A stretch of 64,000 nt of DNA from contig DATJBZ010000028.1 of NCBI GenBank assembly GCA_035515075.1, positions 1-64,000 of the forward strand, written 5' to 3'. This document shows positions 16,014-24,357 of the stretch, one piece after another; position 1 is the stretch's first letter; each line of letters starts with the position of its first letter. The notes beneath the pieces are model-generated. The model searched no databases, was not told the origin of the DNA, and saw nothing but the letters and a program-made list of their open reading frames with translations. Made by a program: the position numbers and the translations under genes. Origin of the DNA: Moheibacter sp035515075. Lineage in GTDB: Bacteria; Bacteroidota; Bacteroidia; Flavobacteriales; Weeksellaceae.

Positions 16014-17255
16014 ATGAAAGTATTCAAATTTGGTGGTGCATCGGTCAAGGATGCGGGCAGTGTGAAAAACATTGTAAAAGTCTTGGAAAGTCAGGGTTGT
16101 GAAGATATTTTCATGGTAATTTCTGCCATGGGAAAGACCACGAATGCCTTGGAAGAAGTCGTTCGCTTGTATTTTGAACGCTTGGATTATGGGTTGAAAT
16201 TGGATGAAATTCAGCAAAACCACCAAAACATTGTCCAAGAATTGTTTCAACATCCTGAAAGCATCCAAGCAAAAATTCACCAACTTTTTGATGAATTGAA
16301 AGGTTTTCTAACAAGGAACCAATCCCCAAATTATGATTTTGTGTACGATCAAGTGGTTTGTTTGGGCGAAATGCTTTCCACCAAAATTGTCAGTGATTTT
16401 TTGAATGAAATGGGGATGCAAAATACTTGGTTGGACGTGCGTGCTTATATCAAAACCGATGCAACTTACAGAGAAGGAAAAGTAGATTGGTCAAAAACCA
16501 CTGAACTTTTTCAACAATTGTCTTTGGGGAAATTCTATGTGACCCAAGGTTTTTTGGGTGCTGACGATCACTTTTTCACGACCACTTTGGGCAGAGAAGG
16601 TTCAGACTATACGGCCGCGATCATTGCCAATTGTTTGAATGCGGAGAGCATGACGATTTGGAAAGATGTTCCCGGTGTGTTGAACGCTGATCCGCGTTAT
16701 TTTGACGAAACGATTTTGTTGGAAAAAATTTCCTATGCAGAAGCCATTGAGTTGGCCTATTATGGTGCGTCAGTCATTCATCCAAAAACGATGCAACCTT
16801 TGCGACAAAAGCAGATTCCATTTTATGTGAAGTCTTTTTTAGCGCCTGAAGCAGTAGGAACAACGGTTGAGAATGGTGGTTCTTTGTTTCCCAAAGTACC
16901 TTGTTTTATTGTGAAAAAAGAACAGCATTTGTTGACTTTGACGACCACTGATTTTACATTCATTACCGAAGACAAAATCAGTGCTTTGTTCAAGGAATTG
17001 TCCAAGTTAAAAATCAAGGTCAATTTGATGCAGAGTTCAGCGATTACTTTGTCGCTTTGTTTGGAAGATAAATACGAGCAACTGCCCGTGTTTATGGAGG
17101 GGCAAGGAGATAAGTACACCATGGATTGGGAAAAAAATGTATCTTTATATACACTAAGGCATTTTGATGCGGATCTGGCGCAGCATTTTCAAAGAGGCGA
17201 AGAATTGCTCAGACAAATCATCAAAAACACCTTACAAATAATAGTCAGAGAATAA
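16014..17255 (+). CDS. lysC: Aspartate kinase
   Basis: The 413-residue monofunctional aspartokinase catalyses the first step from aspartate to lysine, threonine and methionine. Motifs: KFGGASV at the N-terminus, TTLGREGSDYTAAI (ATP and aspartate site), IWKDVPGVLNADPR and YAEAIELAYYGASVIHPKTM. The C-terminal part (about 300-413) is a short ACT region, so lysine feedback is possible but not provable here. The frame extends to a TTG at 16011; ATG 16014 is used. Its TAA overlaps the ATG of the next gene by one base, implying translational coupling. Confidence 0.92.
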   Translation: MKVFKFGGASVKDAGSVKNIVKVLESQGCEDIFMVISAMGKTTNALEEVVRLYFERLDYGLKLDEIQQNHQNIVQELFQHPESIQAKIHQLFDELKGFLTRNQSPNYDFVYDQVVCLGEMLSTKIVSDFLNEMGMQNTWLDVRAYIKTDATYREGKVDWSKTTELFQQLSLGKFYVTQGFLGADDHFFTTTLGREGSDYTAAIIANCLNAESMTIWKDVPGVLNADPRYFDETILLEKISYAEAIELAYYGASVIHPKTMQPLRQKQIPFYVKSFLAPEAVGTTVENGGSLFPKVPCFIVKKEQHLLTLTTTDFTFITEDKISALFKELSKLKIKVNLMQSSAITLSLCLEDKYEQLPVFMEGQGDKYTMDWEKNVSLYTLRHFDADLAQHFQRGEELLRQIIKNTLQIIVRE

Positions 17256-19081
17256 TGGTTTTAGTCAGTACCAAAGATATTTTTCAAGTTTCAGGTCTTA
17301 AAAAATTAGGCCCATTGGGCTATCCATTGGCGTGGTTGTTCAAAAGCCTCACGGGCATCAATCGGTTGAACGAATTGTATGCTGGAGGATTTGAGATGAA
17401 TGCCACCGATTTTTTAAGTTATTTGTTGGATGACCTTCAAATTAAATATGAATTGCATGAGGTTGATTTGAGCCGAATTCCAAAAGAAGGACCGTTCATC
17501 ATCGTTTCCAACCATCCTTTGGGCGGTTTGGACGGGATTTTAATGATGCACATCATTTCGACGATTCGTCCGGATTTTAAAATCATGGGCAATTTCTTAT
17601 TGGAAAGAATTGATCCTTTGAAACCGATGGTCATTGCGGTGAATCCCTTTGAAACGAGAAAAGAAGCTTTCGATAGCAGTCGAGGCATGCGCGAATCGAT
17701 CCGTCATTTGAGAAATGGTGGGTGTTTGGGGGTTTTTCCTGCAGGAGAAGTTTCGACCAAAAATGAATCGGGGGAAATTGCTGACCGAGCATGGCAAAAT
17801 CCAGCGATGAAATTGGTGAAAAAGATGAATGTGCCTGTTGTGCCCATGTATTTTCACGCCAAAAATTCGACTTTATTTTATCGATTGGCTGCGATGAGTG
17901 CCAATTTGCAAACCGCGATGTTGCCCAGAGAAATGGTCAGGCCACGCTACCATCCGATCAAAATTCGAATTGGGAAACCGATTTTGCCCAAACAACAGCA
18001 AGAGCTCCAAGACATTCAGGTCTATTCTGATTTTTTAAGGAAAAAAACTTATGCGCTTTCGACTTATTATACCCAGAAAAAATCATTGTTGAGCGATACG
18101 CTGAAAATTCCAACTTCGATCGCCATCAATTCCAAAAATAAGAAACCCAAAGAAATTGTTGAAATGACCGCTTTGGAATTGATCAATTTAGACATTGAAA
18201 ATCTAAAAAAATCAGAAGAGGCTTTGTTGTTCAAAAGCAACAATTATGAATGTTTTTTTGCCAAAGCACAAGAAATCCCGCACGTTTTAAGAGAAATTGG
18301 TCGTTTGCGAGAAATTACTTTTAGAGAAGTAGGAGAGGGCACCAATTTAGAGATTGATTTGGACCGTTATGATGTGCATTACCACCATTTGTTTTTATGG
18401 GATGCAGACCAACAACAAATCGTTGGTGCTTACCGCATGGCGTTAGGAAAAGAAGTGTACGAACAATTTGGGGTCAATGGTTTTTATTTGAATGAATTGT
18501 TTCACATCGAACCAGAATTGCACCATTTTTTCAAAGAATGTATTGAAATGGGTCGTGCATTTGTGGTGCCAGCTTACCAACAAAAACCGATGCCTTTGTT
18601 TTTACTTTGGCGCGGCATCGTCCATGTAACTTTGAGAAATCCAGACCAAAAATACATCATCGGTGGCGTGAGTATCAGCAATCAATTTTCAGAATTTTCG
18701 AAATCTTTGATGATCGAGTTCATGAAATCGCATTATTATGATCCGTATGTCGCGCAATATGTTCGTCCAAAAAAAGAATTCAAGGTCAAATTGAAAGATG
18801 CCGACAAAGAGTTTTTCTTTGATGAAGCAGAGGCCGACATGAATAAATTTGACAAGTTGATTGATGAAATCGAACCGAATTTGTTGAGAGTACCTGTTTT
18901 GATCAAAAAATACATCAAGCAAAATGCGAAATTGATCGGCTTCAATGTCGATCCGAAATTTAATGATGCCATCGACGGATTGATGTACATCCGCATCAGT
19001 GATCTGCCAGAAAGTACAGTGAAACCTGTGCTGGAAGAATTTCAAGCTGAGCTCAACAAAAAGTTGGAAAACAACAAATAA
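17255..19081 (+). CDS. olsF: Bifunctional acyltransferase: PlsC-like plus OlsB-like (OlsF-type, ornithine/amino-acid lipid synthesis)
   Basis: This is a 608-residue fusion. The N-terminal half has the glycerolipid O-acyltransferase motif SNHPLGGLDG (about 84-93) and FPAGEVS. The C-terminal half (about 330-590) is a GNAT-like N-acyltransferase of the OlsB/hemolysin type (LREITFREVGEGTN, GAYRMALG, ELFHIEP, EMGRAFV). This order matches OlsF, which adds both acyl groups to ornithine, and related enzymes that make glycine or lysine lipids. The acyl acceptor cannot be told from sequence. It acts at the inner membrane face and is coupled to the aspartate kinase gene. Confidence 0.8.
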   Translation: MVLVSTKDIFQVSGLKKLGPLGYPLAWLFKSLTGINRLNELYAGGFEMNATDFLSYLLDDLQIKYELHEVDLSRIPKEGPFIIVSNHPLGGLDGILMMHIISTIRPDFKIMGNFLLERIDPLKPMVIAVNPFETRKEAFDSSRGMRESIRHLRNGGCLGVFPAGEVSTKNESGEIADRAWQNPAMKLVKKMNVPVVPMYFHAKNSTLFYRLAAMSANLQTAMLPREMVRPRYHPIKIRIGKPILPKQQQELQDIQVYSDFLRKKTYALSTYYTQKKSLLSDTLKIPTSIAINSKNKKPKEIVEMTALELINLDIENLKKSEEALLFKSNNYECFFAKAQEIPHVLREIGRLREITFREVGEGTNLEIDLDRYDVHYHHLFLWDADQQQIVGAYRMALGKEVYEQFGVNGFYLNELFHIEPELHHFFKECIEMGRAFVVPAYQQKPMPLFLLWRGIVHVTLRNPDQKYIIGGVSISNQFSEFSKSLMIEFMKSHYYDPYVAQYVRPKKEFKVKLKDADKEFFFDEAEADMNKFDKLIDEIEPNLLRVPVLIKKYIKQNAKLIGFNVDPKFNDAIDGLMYIRISDLPESTVKPVLEEFQAELNKKLENNK

Positions 19082-19208
19082 TTGAAAAGCATTAAAAAAT
19101 TATTTTTTTTAAAAGCAACGCTTATTTGTGTGTGAGTCGGGTGATTAGTCGCAATTTGAATTCAAATCATGAGAAAACTCAGCCAGCGAATCTTCAAAGA
19201 AAAATAGT

Positions 19209-19225
19209 TTGGCACAGCGTTTGTA
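19209..19225 (+). promoter_or_regulatory. Sigma-54-like promoter element (orphan)
   Basis: TTGGCAC-n4-TTTGTA has GG (19211-19212) and GT (19223-19224) separated by exactly ten bases, like the -24/-12 GG-n10-GC elements of sigma-54, with one mismatch (GT for GC). No coding gene follows; a terminator ends at 19309. Confidence 0.4.
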
Positions 19226-19234
19226 TTTTACCCA

Positions 19235-19309
19235 ATAGATTTAGTAAAATAAATTGTTCTCATGTGTTAATTAAGATTAAAAGCTCGTTTCTTGAAACGG
19301 GCTTTTTTT
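19235..19309 (+). ncRNA. Candidate small RNA between a sigma-54-like element and a terminator
   Basis: Transcription from the element at 19209-19225 would start near 19235 and stop at the terminator at 19281-19309, giving an RNA of about 75 bases. There is no open frame worth the name (ATG TGT TAA only). This rests on the promoter-terminator pairing alone. The same terminator could instead serve the lysC-olsF operon, which ends 200 bases earlier. Confidence 0.3.
19281..19309 (+). terminator. Intrinsic terminator
   Basis: GCTCGTTTC (19283-19291) pairs with GAAACGGGC (19294-19302) with one G-U pair and is followed by a run of seven T's. Confidence 0.8.
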
Positions 19310-19340
19310 CGTTTTAGTTCTGATGGTTTGCTAGGTTGAA

Positions 19341-19430
19341 CCTGACAGACTTTTAAAAGCTGTCAGGATTAAATACTTTCAATGCCGCCCTGAAAGGGCA
19401 ATATAATTCAACTTGGGGCAATCGCCCTAA
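19341..19430. repeat. Palindromic intergenic repeat cluster
   Basis: There are three consecutive inverted repeats. The first, CCTGACAG...CTGTCAGG (19341-19367), has an inner CTTTT/AAAAG arm. The second is GCCC-tgaaa-GGGC (19387-19399). The third is TTGGGGC...GCCCTAA (19413-19430). Elements of this look (CCTGACAG palindrome and GCCCTGAAAGGGC) are recalled as frequent dispersed intergenic repeats in Bacteroidetes genomes. Copy number cannot be assessed here. Nothing else is seen between 19310 and 19462. Confidence 0.5.
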
Positions 19431-19462
19431 GAAAAAGAAATCCGTCGCTTTGAAAGAACTCA

Positions 19463-20467
19463 TTAATCTTGCATGAATGCTTCCGCTTTTTCCACCATGT
19501 TTTTTGAGCCACAGAAAAACGGTACTCTTTGGTGCAATTCAGTAGGTTCGATGTCCATGATGCGGTTGAAGCCATCCGAAGCCTTTCCGCCCGCTTGTTC
19601 TGCCAAAAAAGCCATGGGATTGCATTCGTAAAGCAACCTCAACTTCCCATTGGGGCTTTTGGTGCCAGAAGGATAAATATAAATCCCGCCTTTGATCAAA
19701 TTGCGGTGAAAATCCGCACACAAAGAACCGATATAGCGCGAAGTATAAGGACGGTTGCCTTCTTCTTGCTGACAATATTTCAAGTAATTTTTCACACCTT
19801 GTGGGAAAAGCGCGTAATTTCCTTCGTTGATCGAATAAATTGAACCGTCTTCTGGAATTTGTAAATTGGGATGAGACAAATAAAAGGTGCCAATCGATGG
19901 ATTCAAAGTAAAGCCATGTACGCCATGTCCCGTTGTGTAAATCAACATGGTCGAACTTCCATAGACGACATAGCCCGCGGCAACTTGGCGGTTTCCAGCT
20001 TGCAAGAAATCTTCCAATTGAACAGGTGTGCCGACTGGTGTCACTCTTCGGTAAATCGAAAAAATCGTGCCGACAGAAACATTGACATCGATGTTGGACG
20101 AACCATCCAAAGGATCGATCAAAACCACATATTTGCTTTTGTCTGAATTTTGGTAATTTTCAATCTGAATGAAATCATCGTTTTCTTCGGAAGCAATGCC
20201 ACAAACGACTTCTCTTTGCGATAGTGTTCGGATAAAAACTTCATTGGCAAATACGTCTAATTTTTGCTGTTCTTCTCCTTGTATGTTTTCAGCCCCAAAT
20301 TTGCCGATGATGTCGACCAATCCTGCTTGGTTGACTTTGTGGTTGACAATCTTTGAAGCGAGTTTGATCGAACTCAACAAACGGGTTAATTCTCCTGAAG
20401 AGTATTGGAAATCTTTCTGATTTTCAATGATAAATTCGCCTAAAGTTTGCCCTCTTTCTAAATCCAT
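19463..20467 (-). CDS. fbp: Fructose-1,6-bisphosphatase, class I
   Basis: This 334-residue gluconeogenic phosphatase removes the 1-phosphate of fructose 1,6-bisphosphate. Motifs: GIASEENDDF, the metal site DPLDGSSNIDVN, TRYIGSLCADFHRNL and GKLRLLYECNPMAFLAEQAGG (substrate and metal site). The frame opens at 20500, but relatives begin at MDLERGQTLGEFIIENQ, so the Met at 20467 is used. It is monocistronic and followed by the repeat cluster. Confidence 0.93.
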   Translation of the reverse strand: MDLERGQTLGEFIIENQKDFQYSSGELTRLLSSIKLASKIVNHKVNQAGLVDIIGKFGAENIQGEEQQKLDVFANEVFIRTLSQREVVCGIASEENDDFIQIENYQNSDKSKYVVLIDPLDGSSNIDVNVSVGTIFSIYRRVTPVGTPVQLEDFLQAGNRQVAAGYVVYGSSTMLIYTTGHGVHGFTLNPSIGTFYLSHPNLQIPEDGSIYSINEGNYALFPQGVKNYLKYCQQEEGNRPYTSRYIGSLCADFHRNLIKGGIYIYPSGTKSPNGKLRLLYECNPMAFLAEQAGGKASDGFNRIMDIEPTELHQRVPFFCGSKNMVEKAEAFMQD

Positions 20468-20536
20468 GTTGTTGTAGGTATAATTTTTTGTGAACGACAA
20501 ATATCGTAAATTTCTGGAAGCTTTGGAAAAGTTAAT

Positions 20537-22165
20537 TTAAGGTTGGTAAACGCTTTCCCCTTGGATGAAAGTCGCCATAATTTTTATTGAAGGAATTCTA
20601 TCTGCGTCAATTTGCATTAAATCTTGGTCCAAAATCGTAAAATCTGCCCATTTCCCGATTTCTAAACTTCCTTTTTTCTGCTCTTCAAAATTGGCATAAG
20701 CCGCCCAAATGGTCATGCCTTTTAGCGCTTCTTCTCGGCTCAAAGCTTCTTGAATTTGAAAGGCTTTTTCTTCTGGATGTTGGCTGTCTTTTCGTGCAAT
20801 GGCTGCATAAAAAGTCAACATCGGATTGACTTGTTCTACTGGGAAATCTGTTCCCAAAGCAATTTTTCCTGCTTTTTCTAACAATGTTTTGTAGGAATAA
20901 GCGCCTTGCAATCTTTCTGCGCCGATGCGTTGTTCCACCCAATTCTTGTCGCTTGTCGCATGCGTAGGTTGTACCGAAGGCAAGATGTTGTCTGAGAAAT
21001 AATGAAAATCTTGGGGCGAAATGATTTGCGCATGTTCTACACGCCAACGTTTGTTGGTGGAATTTTTCAAAGCACGATGGTAGGCTTTCAATACAGAAAT
21101 ATTCGCCGAATCGCCAATCGCATGGCTGTTCATTTGAAAATCAGTGGAAGAAAATAAATTCGCAAAATATGCCAAACTATCTGCAGAGACGATCATCGCG
21201 CCATAATGGTGGGGATGATCCGAATAAGGCGCGCGCATGGTTGCACCACGCGATCCCAAAGCGCCATCGGTATAAATCTTAAAAGAACGCACGTTCAATC
21301 GATCGGTTTCATAAATGCCTTGTTGGAGGTAATGCGCTCTGTTGGCTGGCGTATTGTTCAGCATTGCATAAACCTTCAATTTCATTCTTCCTGCTTTTTG
21401 CAAACTATCGATCAATTCGACAATTTCACGGTCTAAACCTGCATCTGCAACGGTTGTTAAACCATTTTCCCAAGCAATTCTTTCGGCGGTCAAAAGCGCA
21501 TTGATTTGCGTGCTGCGGTTGGGCGAAGGAAGACTTTGATGAACGAGTTGCATGGGCGCGTCGATCAAAATGCCTAAAACTTCCCCGTTTTTTAAAACAA
21601 TTTCTCCACCGCTAATTTTTGTGTTTTTGGTGATGCCTGCCAATTCCAAAGCTTTGGAATTGACCCAAAGCGCATGGCCATCAATGCGGCTCAAAGCAAC
21701 AGGAATGTCTGGAAACCACTCATCCAACATCTTTTTGTTGGGAAACTCTTGATTGGGCCATTGATTTTGGTCCCAACCAAAACCAGTGATGGAATTGTTG
21801 GGGTTTTTTTGGTGAAATGCTTTGATTTTTGCCAAGGCTTCTTCCGCACTTTTGCTGTTGGTCAAATCAACATTTTGCAACATCAATCCATAACCATACA
21901 AGTGCGCGTGCGCATCGATCAAACCAGGAACGATGGTTTTGCCTTGTGCATCATAGATTTCATCGGCTTGAAATTCTTTCAAAATGGTATCGTCATCACC
22001 AATGCCAATGATTTTGCCATCTTTGATCGCCATCGAAGTCGCAGTGTCAAATTGTTCATTGACGGTATAAATCAGCGCATTTTGGACAATCAGATCCGCT
22101 TTTTTGGGTGAAGTGGAACAAGCAACAAACCCCAGAATATATAATAGATAGAATAGATTTTTCAT
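20537..22165 (-). CDS. Amidohydrolase lipoprotein (YtcJ-like, Amidohydro_3)
   Basis: The 542-residue product starts with a lipoprotein signal peptide (lipobox FVAC, Cys 16). The composite beta-sandwich and TIM-barrel domains of the metal-dependent hydrolases follow: VPGLIDAHAHLYGYG (metal HxH), GFGWDQNQWP, SFKIYTDGALGSRGA, WRVEHAQII and ALGTDFPVEQVNP with the closing Asp. The substrate is unknown; YtcJ-type enzymes hydrolyse N-acyl or amide compounds. The signal implies attachment to a membrane outside the cytoplasm. It lies 27 bases downstream of hutI on the same strand. Confidence 0.87.
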   Translation of the reverse strand: MKNLFYLLYILGFVACSTSPKKADLIVQNALIYTVNEQFDTATSMAIKDGKIIGIGDDDTILKEFQADEIYDAQGKTIVPGLIDAHAHLYGYGLMLQNVDLTNSKSAEEALAKIKAFHQKNPNNSITGFGWDQNQWPNQEFPNKKMLDEWFPDIPVALSRIDGHALWVNSKALELAGITKNTKISGGEIVLKNGEVLGILIDAPMQLVHQSLPSPNRSTQINALLTAERIAWENGLTTVADAGLDREIVELIDSLQKAGRMKLKVYAMLNNTPANRAHYLQQGIYETDRLNVRSFKIYTDGALGSRGATMRAPYSDHPHHYGAMIVSADSLAYFANLFSSTDFQMNSHAIGDSANISVLKAYHRALKNSTNKRWRVEHAQIISPQDFHYFSDNILPSVQPTHATSDKNWVEQRIGAERLQGAYSYKTLLEKAGKIALGTDFPVEQVNPMLTFYAAIARKDSQHPEEKAFQIQEALSREEALKGMTIWAAYANFEEQKKGSLEIGKWADFTILDQDLMQIDADRIPSIKIMATFIQGESVYQP

Positions 22166-22192
22166 GAAATTTCAAATGAAAGTTTTTGAAAA

Positions 22193-23419
22193 TTAAGCCA
22201 CAATTTCTCCATCAACCCAAACTGTCGAAGGACGAAGTTGTCCTTGGTAATAAATCAGATCCCTGAAATCATCGGTTGGAAACGCAACGAAATCCGCTTT
22301 TTTGTCAATTTCTAAAGTGCCTCTATCGGTCAAATTCAAAGCTTTTGCTGCACGGAAGGTCATTCCAGACAATACTTCTGCCATTGAAAGTTTTTCAAAT
22401 GTTGCCAAGATGGATGCTTGGGTCAGCAAATCGCCCATGGGTGCAGAACCGGGATTCCAGTCCGAAGCAATTGCCAAGCAGGCACCAGCATCCAATAATT
22501 TTCTGGCGGGCGTGTATTGCATGCCCAAACCGATGGATGCGCCAGGCAGAGCCGTGGCTACCGTATTGGATTGTGCCAAAGCTTCAATTTCTTTTTCCCC
22601 TGAAAATTCCAAATGATCGGCACTCAAAGCGCCAAATTCTACGGCCATCAAGCTTGCGCCTGCGGTGAATTGATCGGCATGAACGGTGATGTCAAATCCT
22701 TGTGCTTTGGCTTGTTTCAAATAAGTTGTGCTTTCATCGATGGAGAAAGCAGATTGTTCGGTAAAAATATCAATGCGCTGTGCCAAGTTTTTTGCTTTCA
22801 ACACTGGGAAAATTTCATCGACGAGCAATTGCAGATATTCGGCATTGCTTCCTTCAAAATCTCTGGGTTTCATGTGTGCGCCCAAAAACGTCGGGACGAT
22901 GGTGGCTTTTGTATTGTTTTTCAATTGTTGAATGGCCTCCAACATTTTCAATTCGTCAGGAATGCTCAATCCATAACCGCTTTTGACTTCGATGGTGGTT
23001 GTGCCATTTTTGGTTAAATGGTTGGCACGATGAAGTGCGTTTTCATACAAGGTTTGTTGGGAATCCATTCGCGTATTGGTCACCGTGCTCCAAATTCCTC
23101 CGCCGCTTTCTGCAATTTCCAAATAAGTTTTTCCATTGAGGCGCATGGCAAAATCTTGGGAACGTTTTCCGCCAAAACAAATGTGCGTATGGCTGTCCAC
23201 AAATCCTGGAAGCAATACTTGATTGCCTTCGATGGCTTGGATTGCTGCTTGAGGAAAGTTCTGTTTCAAGGTTTTGTAATCGCCCAATTGAATGATTTTT
23301 CCATCTTGAACGAGAATGCCCGCATCGGGAAGAATTTCCAATTGTTCATCTTTTACAGCGCCTTTCAAAGGAATGTCTGCCAAAGTGATGATTTGAGAAA
23401 ATGGACCGATTAATTTCAT
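22193..23419 (-). CDS. hutI: Imidazolonepropionase
   Basis: This 408-residue metal-dependent hydrolase performs the third step of histidine degradation, opening imidazolone-5-propanoate to formiminoglutamate. Motifs: LLPGFVDSHTHICFGGKR (metal HxH and substrate Arg), NGTTTIEVKSGYGL, VHADQF, ADHLEF and ASDWNPGSAPMGDL. No other hut gene is in the window, so the pathway is dispersed. It probably shares a transcript with the amidohydrolase gene that follows. Confidence 0.93.
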   Translation of the reverse strand: MKLIGPFSQIITLADIPLKGAVKDEQLEILPDAGILVQDGKIIQLGDYKTLKQNFPQAAIQAIEGNQVLLPGFVDSHTHICFGGKRSQDFAMRLNGKTYLEIAESGGGIWSTVTNTRMDSQQTLYENALHRANHLTKNGTTTIEVKSGYGLSIPDELKMLEAIQQLKNNTKATIVPTFLGAHMKPRDFEGSNAEYLQLLVDEIFPVLKAKNLAQRIDIFTEQSAFSIDESTTYLKQAKAQGFDITVHADQFTAGASLMAVEFGALSADHLEFSGEKEIEALAQSNTVATALPGASIGLGMQYTPARKLLDAGACLAIASDWNPGSAPMGDLLTQASILATFEKLSMAEVLSGMTFRAAKALNLTDRGTLEIDKKADFVAFPTDDFRDLIYYQGQLRPSTVWVDGEIVA

Positions 23420-23471
23420 GTTTGATATGATTTGAATTCAAAAAGCAAAGTTAGGTTTTTTATAAAACACA

Positions 23472-23497
23472 AAAAGTCCTGATGACTCAGGACTTTT
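23472..23497 (-). terminator. Intrinsic terminator of the YceI gene
   Basis: AAAAGTCCTGA (23472-23482) and TCAGGACTTTT (23487-23497) form a perfect 11-base stem with a 4-base loop, 25 bases after the YceI stop; the T run is on both strands. Confidence 0.85.
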
Positions 23498-23521
23498 CAT
23501 AGTTTGTATCTTAATTGAGAA

Positions 23522-24184
23522 TTAAGCTTTGTTGGCTTTGATGTCCAATTGAAGAACGACTTCGTCTTTGATGACAGATTCACCACCTCCTACGAAGTTC
23601 ATTCCGAAATCTTGACGGTTGATCACGATTTCTTCAGATTGAAGAGAAACATTGTCTCCTTCATGTTTTACATTGGCTTTGAAAGTAATGTTTTTAGGTA
23701 TTCCTCTGAAGTCCAAGTTACCTGAAATTTCTGTGTTGTAATCTCCTTCAGCCAAAGCTTTCACGTCAGTGATCACAAAAGTAGCTTCTGGGAATTTCTC
23801 AACATCCAAGAAATCAGCTGATTTCAAATGTCCTTCCAAATCTCCTTTGCTTTTTGCATTGTCAGCCAAATCAGCACTTTCCAAAGTGTTCAAATCAGCA
23901 ACCAATTTTCCTGATTCCAAAACTCCTTCAGACAACAACAATTCTCCACTTTTCAATTTGATGGGGCCGTAGTGTCCTTCTTCTGGTTTTGAAGCGTCAT
24001 GGAAAAATTTGAAACCTCTCCAAGTGGCTGAACTTACGTTGGTGTCCACTGCAAAAGTTTCTGCTTCCATTGAAGCCACTGACTCTTCTTGTGCATCGGT
24101 TGTTTCAACAGTGATTGCGTTTCCGCCACATGATGCTAAAAAAAACATTCCAACTAAGGATAAACTTAATAATACTTTGTTCAT
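23522..24184 (-). CDS. YceI-family lipocalin-fold lipoprotein
   Basis: The product is 220 residues. A lipoprotein signal (MNKVLLSLSLVGMFFLASC, Cys at about 19) is followed by a YceI domain (ATWRGFKFFHDASKPEEGHYG, ESADLADNAKSKGDLEGHLKS, FPEATFVIT, GNLDFRGIPKNITFKA). YceI proteins bind long isoprenoid chains or similar amphiphiles in the periplasm. The frame extends to 24202, but the Met at 24184 opens the signal peptide. A short inverted repeat TTGCCT/AGGCAA (24197-24224) lies just upstream. Confidence 0.88.
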   Translation of the reverse strand: MNKVLLSLSLVGMFFLASCGGNAITVETTDAQEESVASMEAETFAVDTNVSSATWRGFKFFHDASKPEEGHYGPIKLKSGELLLSEGVLESGKLVADLNTLESADLADNAKSKGDLEGHLKSADFLDVEKFPEATFVITDVKALAEGDYNTEISGNLDFRGIPKNITFKANVKHEGDNVSLQSEEIVINRQDFGMNFVGGGESVIKDEVVLQLDIKANKA

Positions 24185-24295
24185 TTTTTTAATTTTAGGC
24201 AAACCTATTGCAAAAACCTTGCCTGAGTCTTGACCTATGGTAAGTTTTCTGGGTTAAGCTTTTGTGATTCAGGTTTTGATTTGAGGTTGGGTTCT

Positions 24296-24330
24296 AAAAA
24301 AGCGCCGTGGTGTGCATGGACAACGGCGCT
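24296..24330 (-). terminator. Intrinsic terminator of S74 paralogue 1
   Basis: AGCGCCGT (24301-24308) and ACGGCGCT (24323-24330) form the stem; on the minus strand a T run follows. It lies 28 bases after the stop of the gene ending at 24358. Confidence 0.85.
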
Positions 24331-24357
24331 GTTTTTTTGACATTGTTTTTGGAAGTG

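Noticed and set aside
19126..19317. 63-codon frame downstream of olsF
   Set aside because: It has no recognisable product and crosses the promoter-like element and the terminator stem; probably not coding.
24197..24224. AGGCAA/TTGCCT inverted repeat before the YceI gene as an operator
   Set aside because: The 6-base halves with 16-base spacing are too short to separate from chance; mentioned only in the gene entry.
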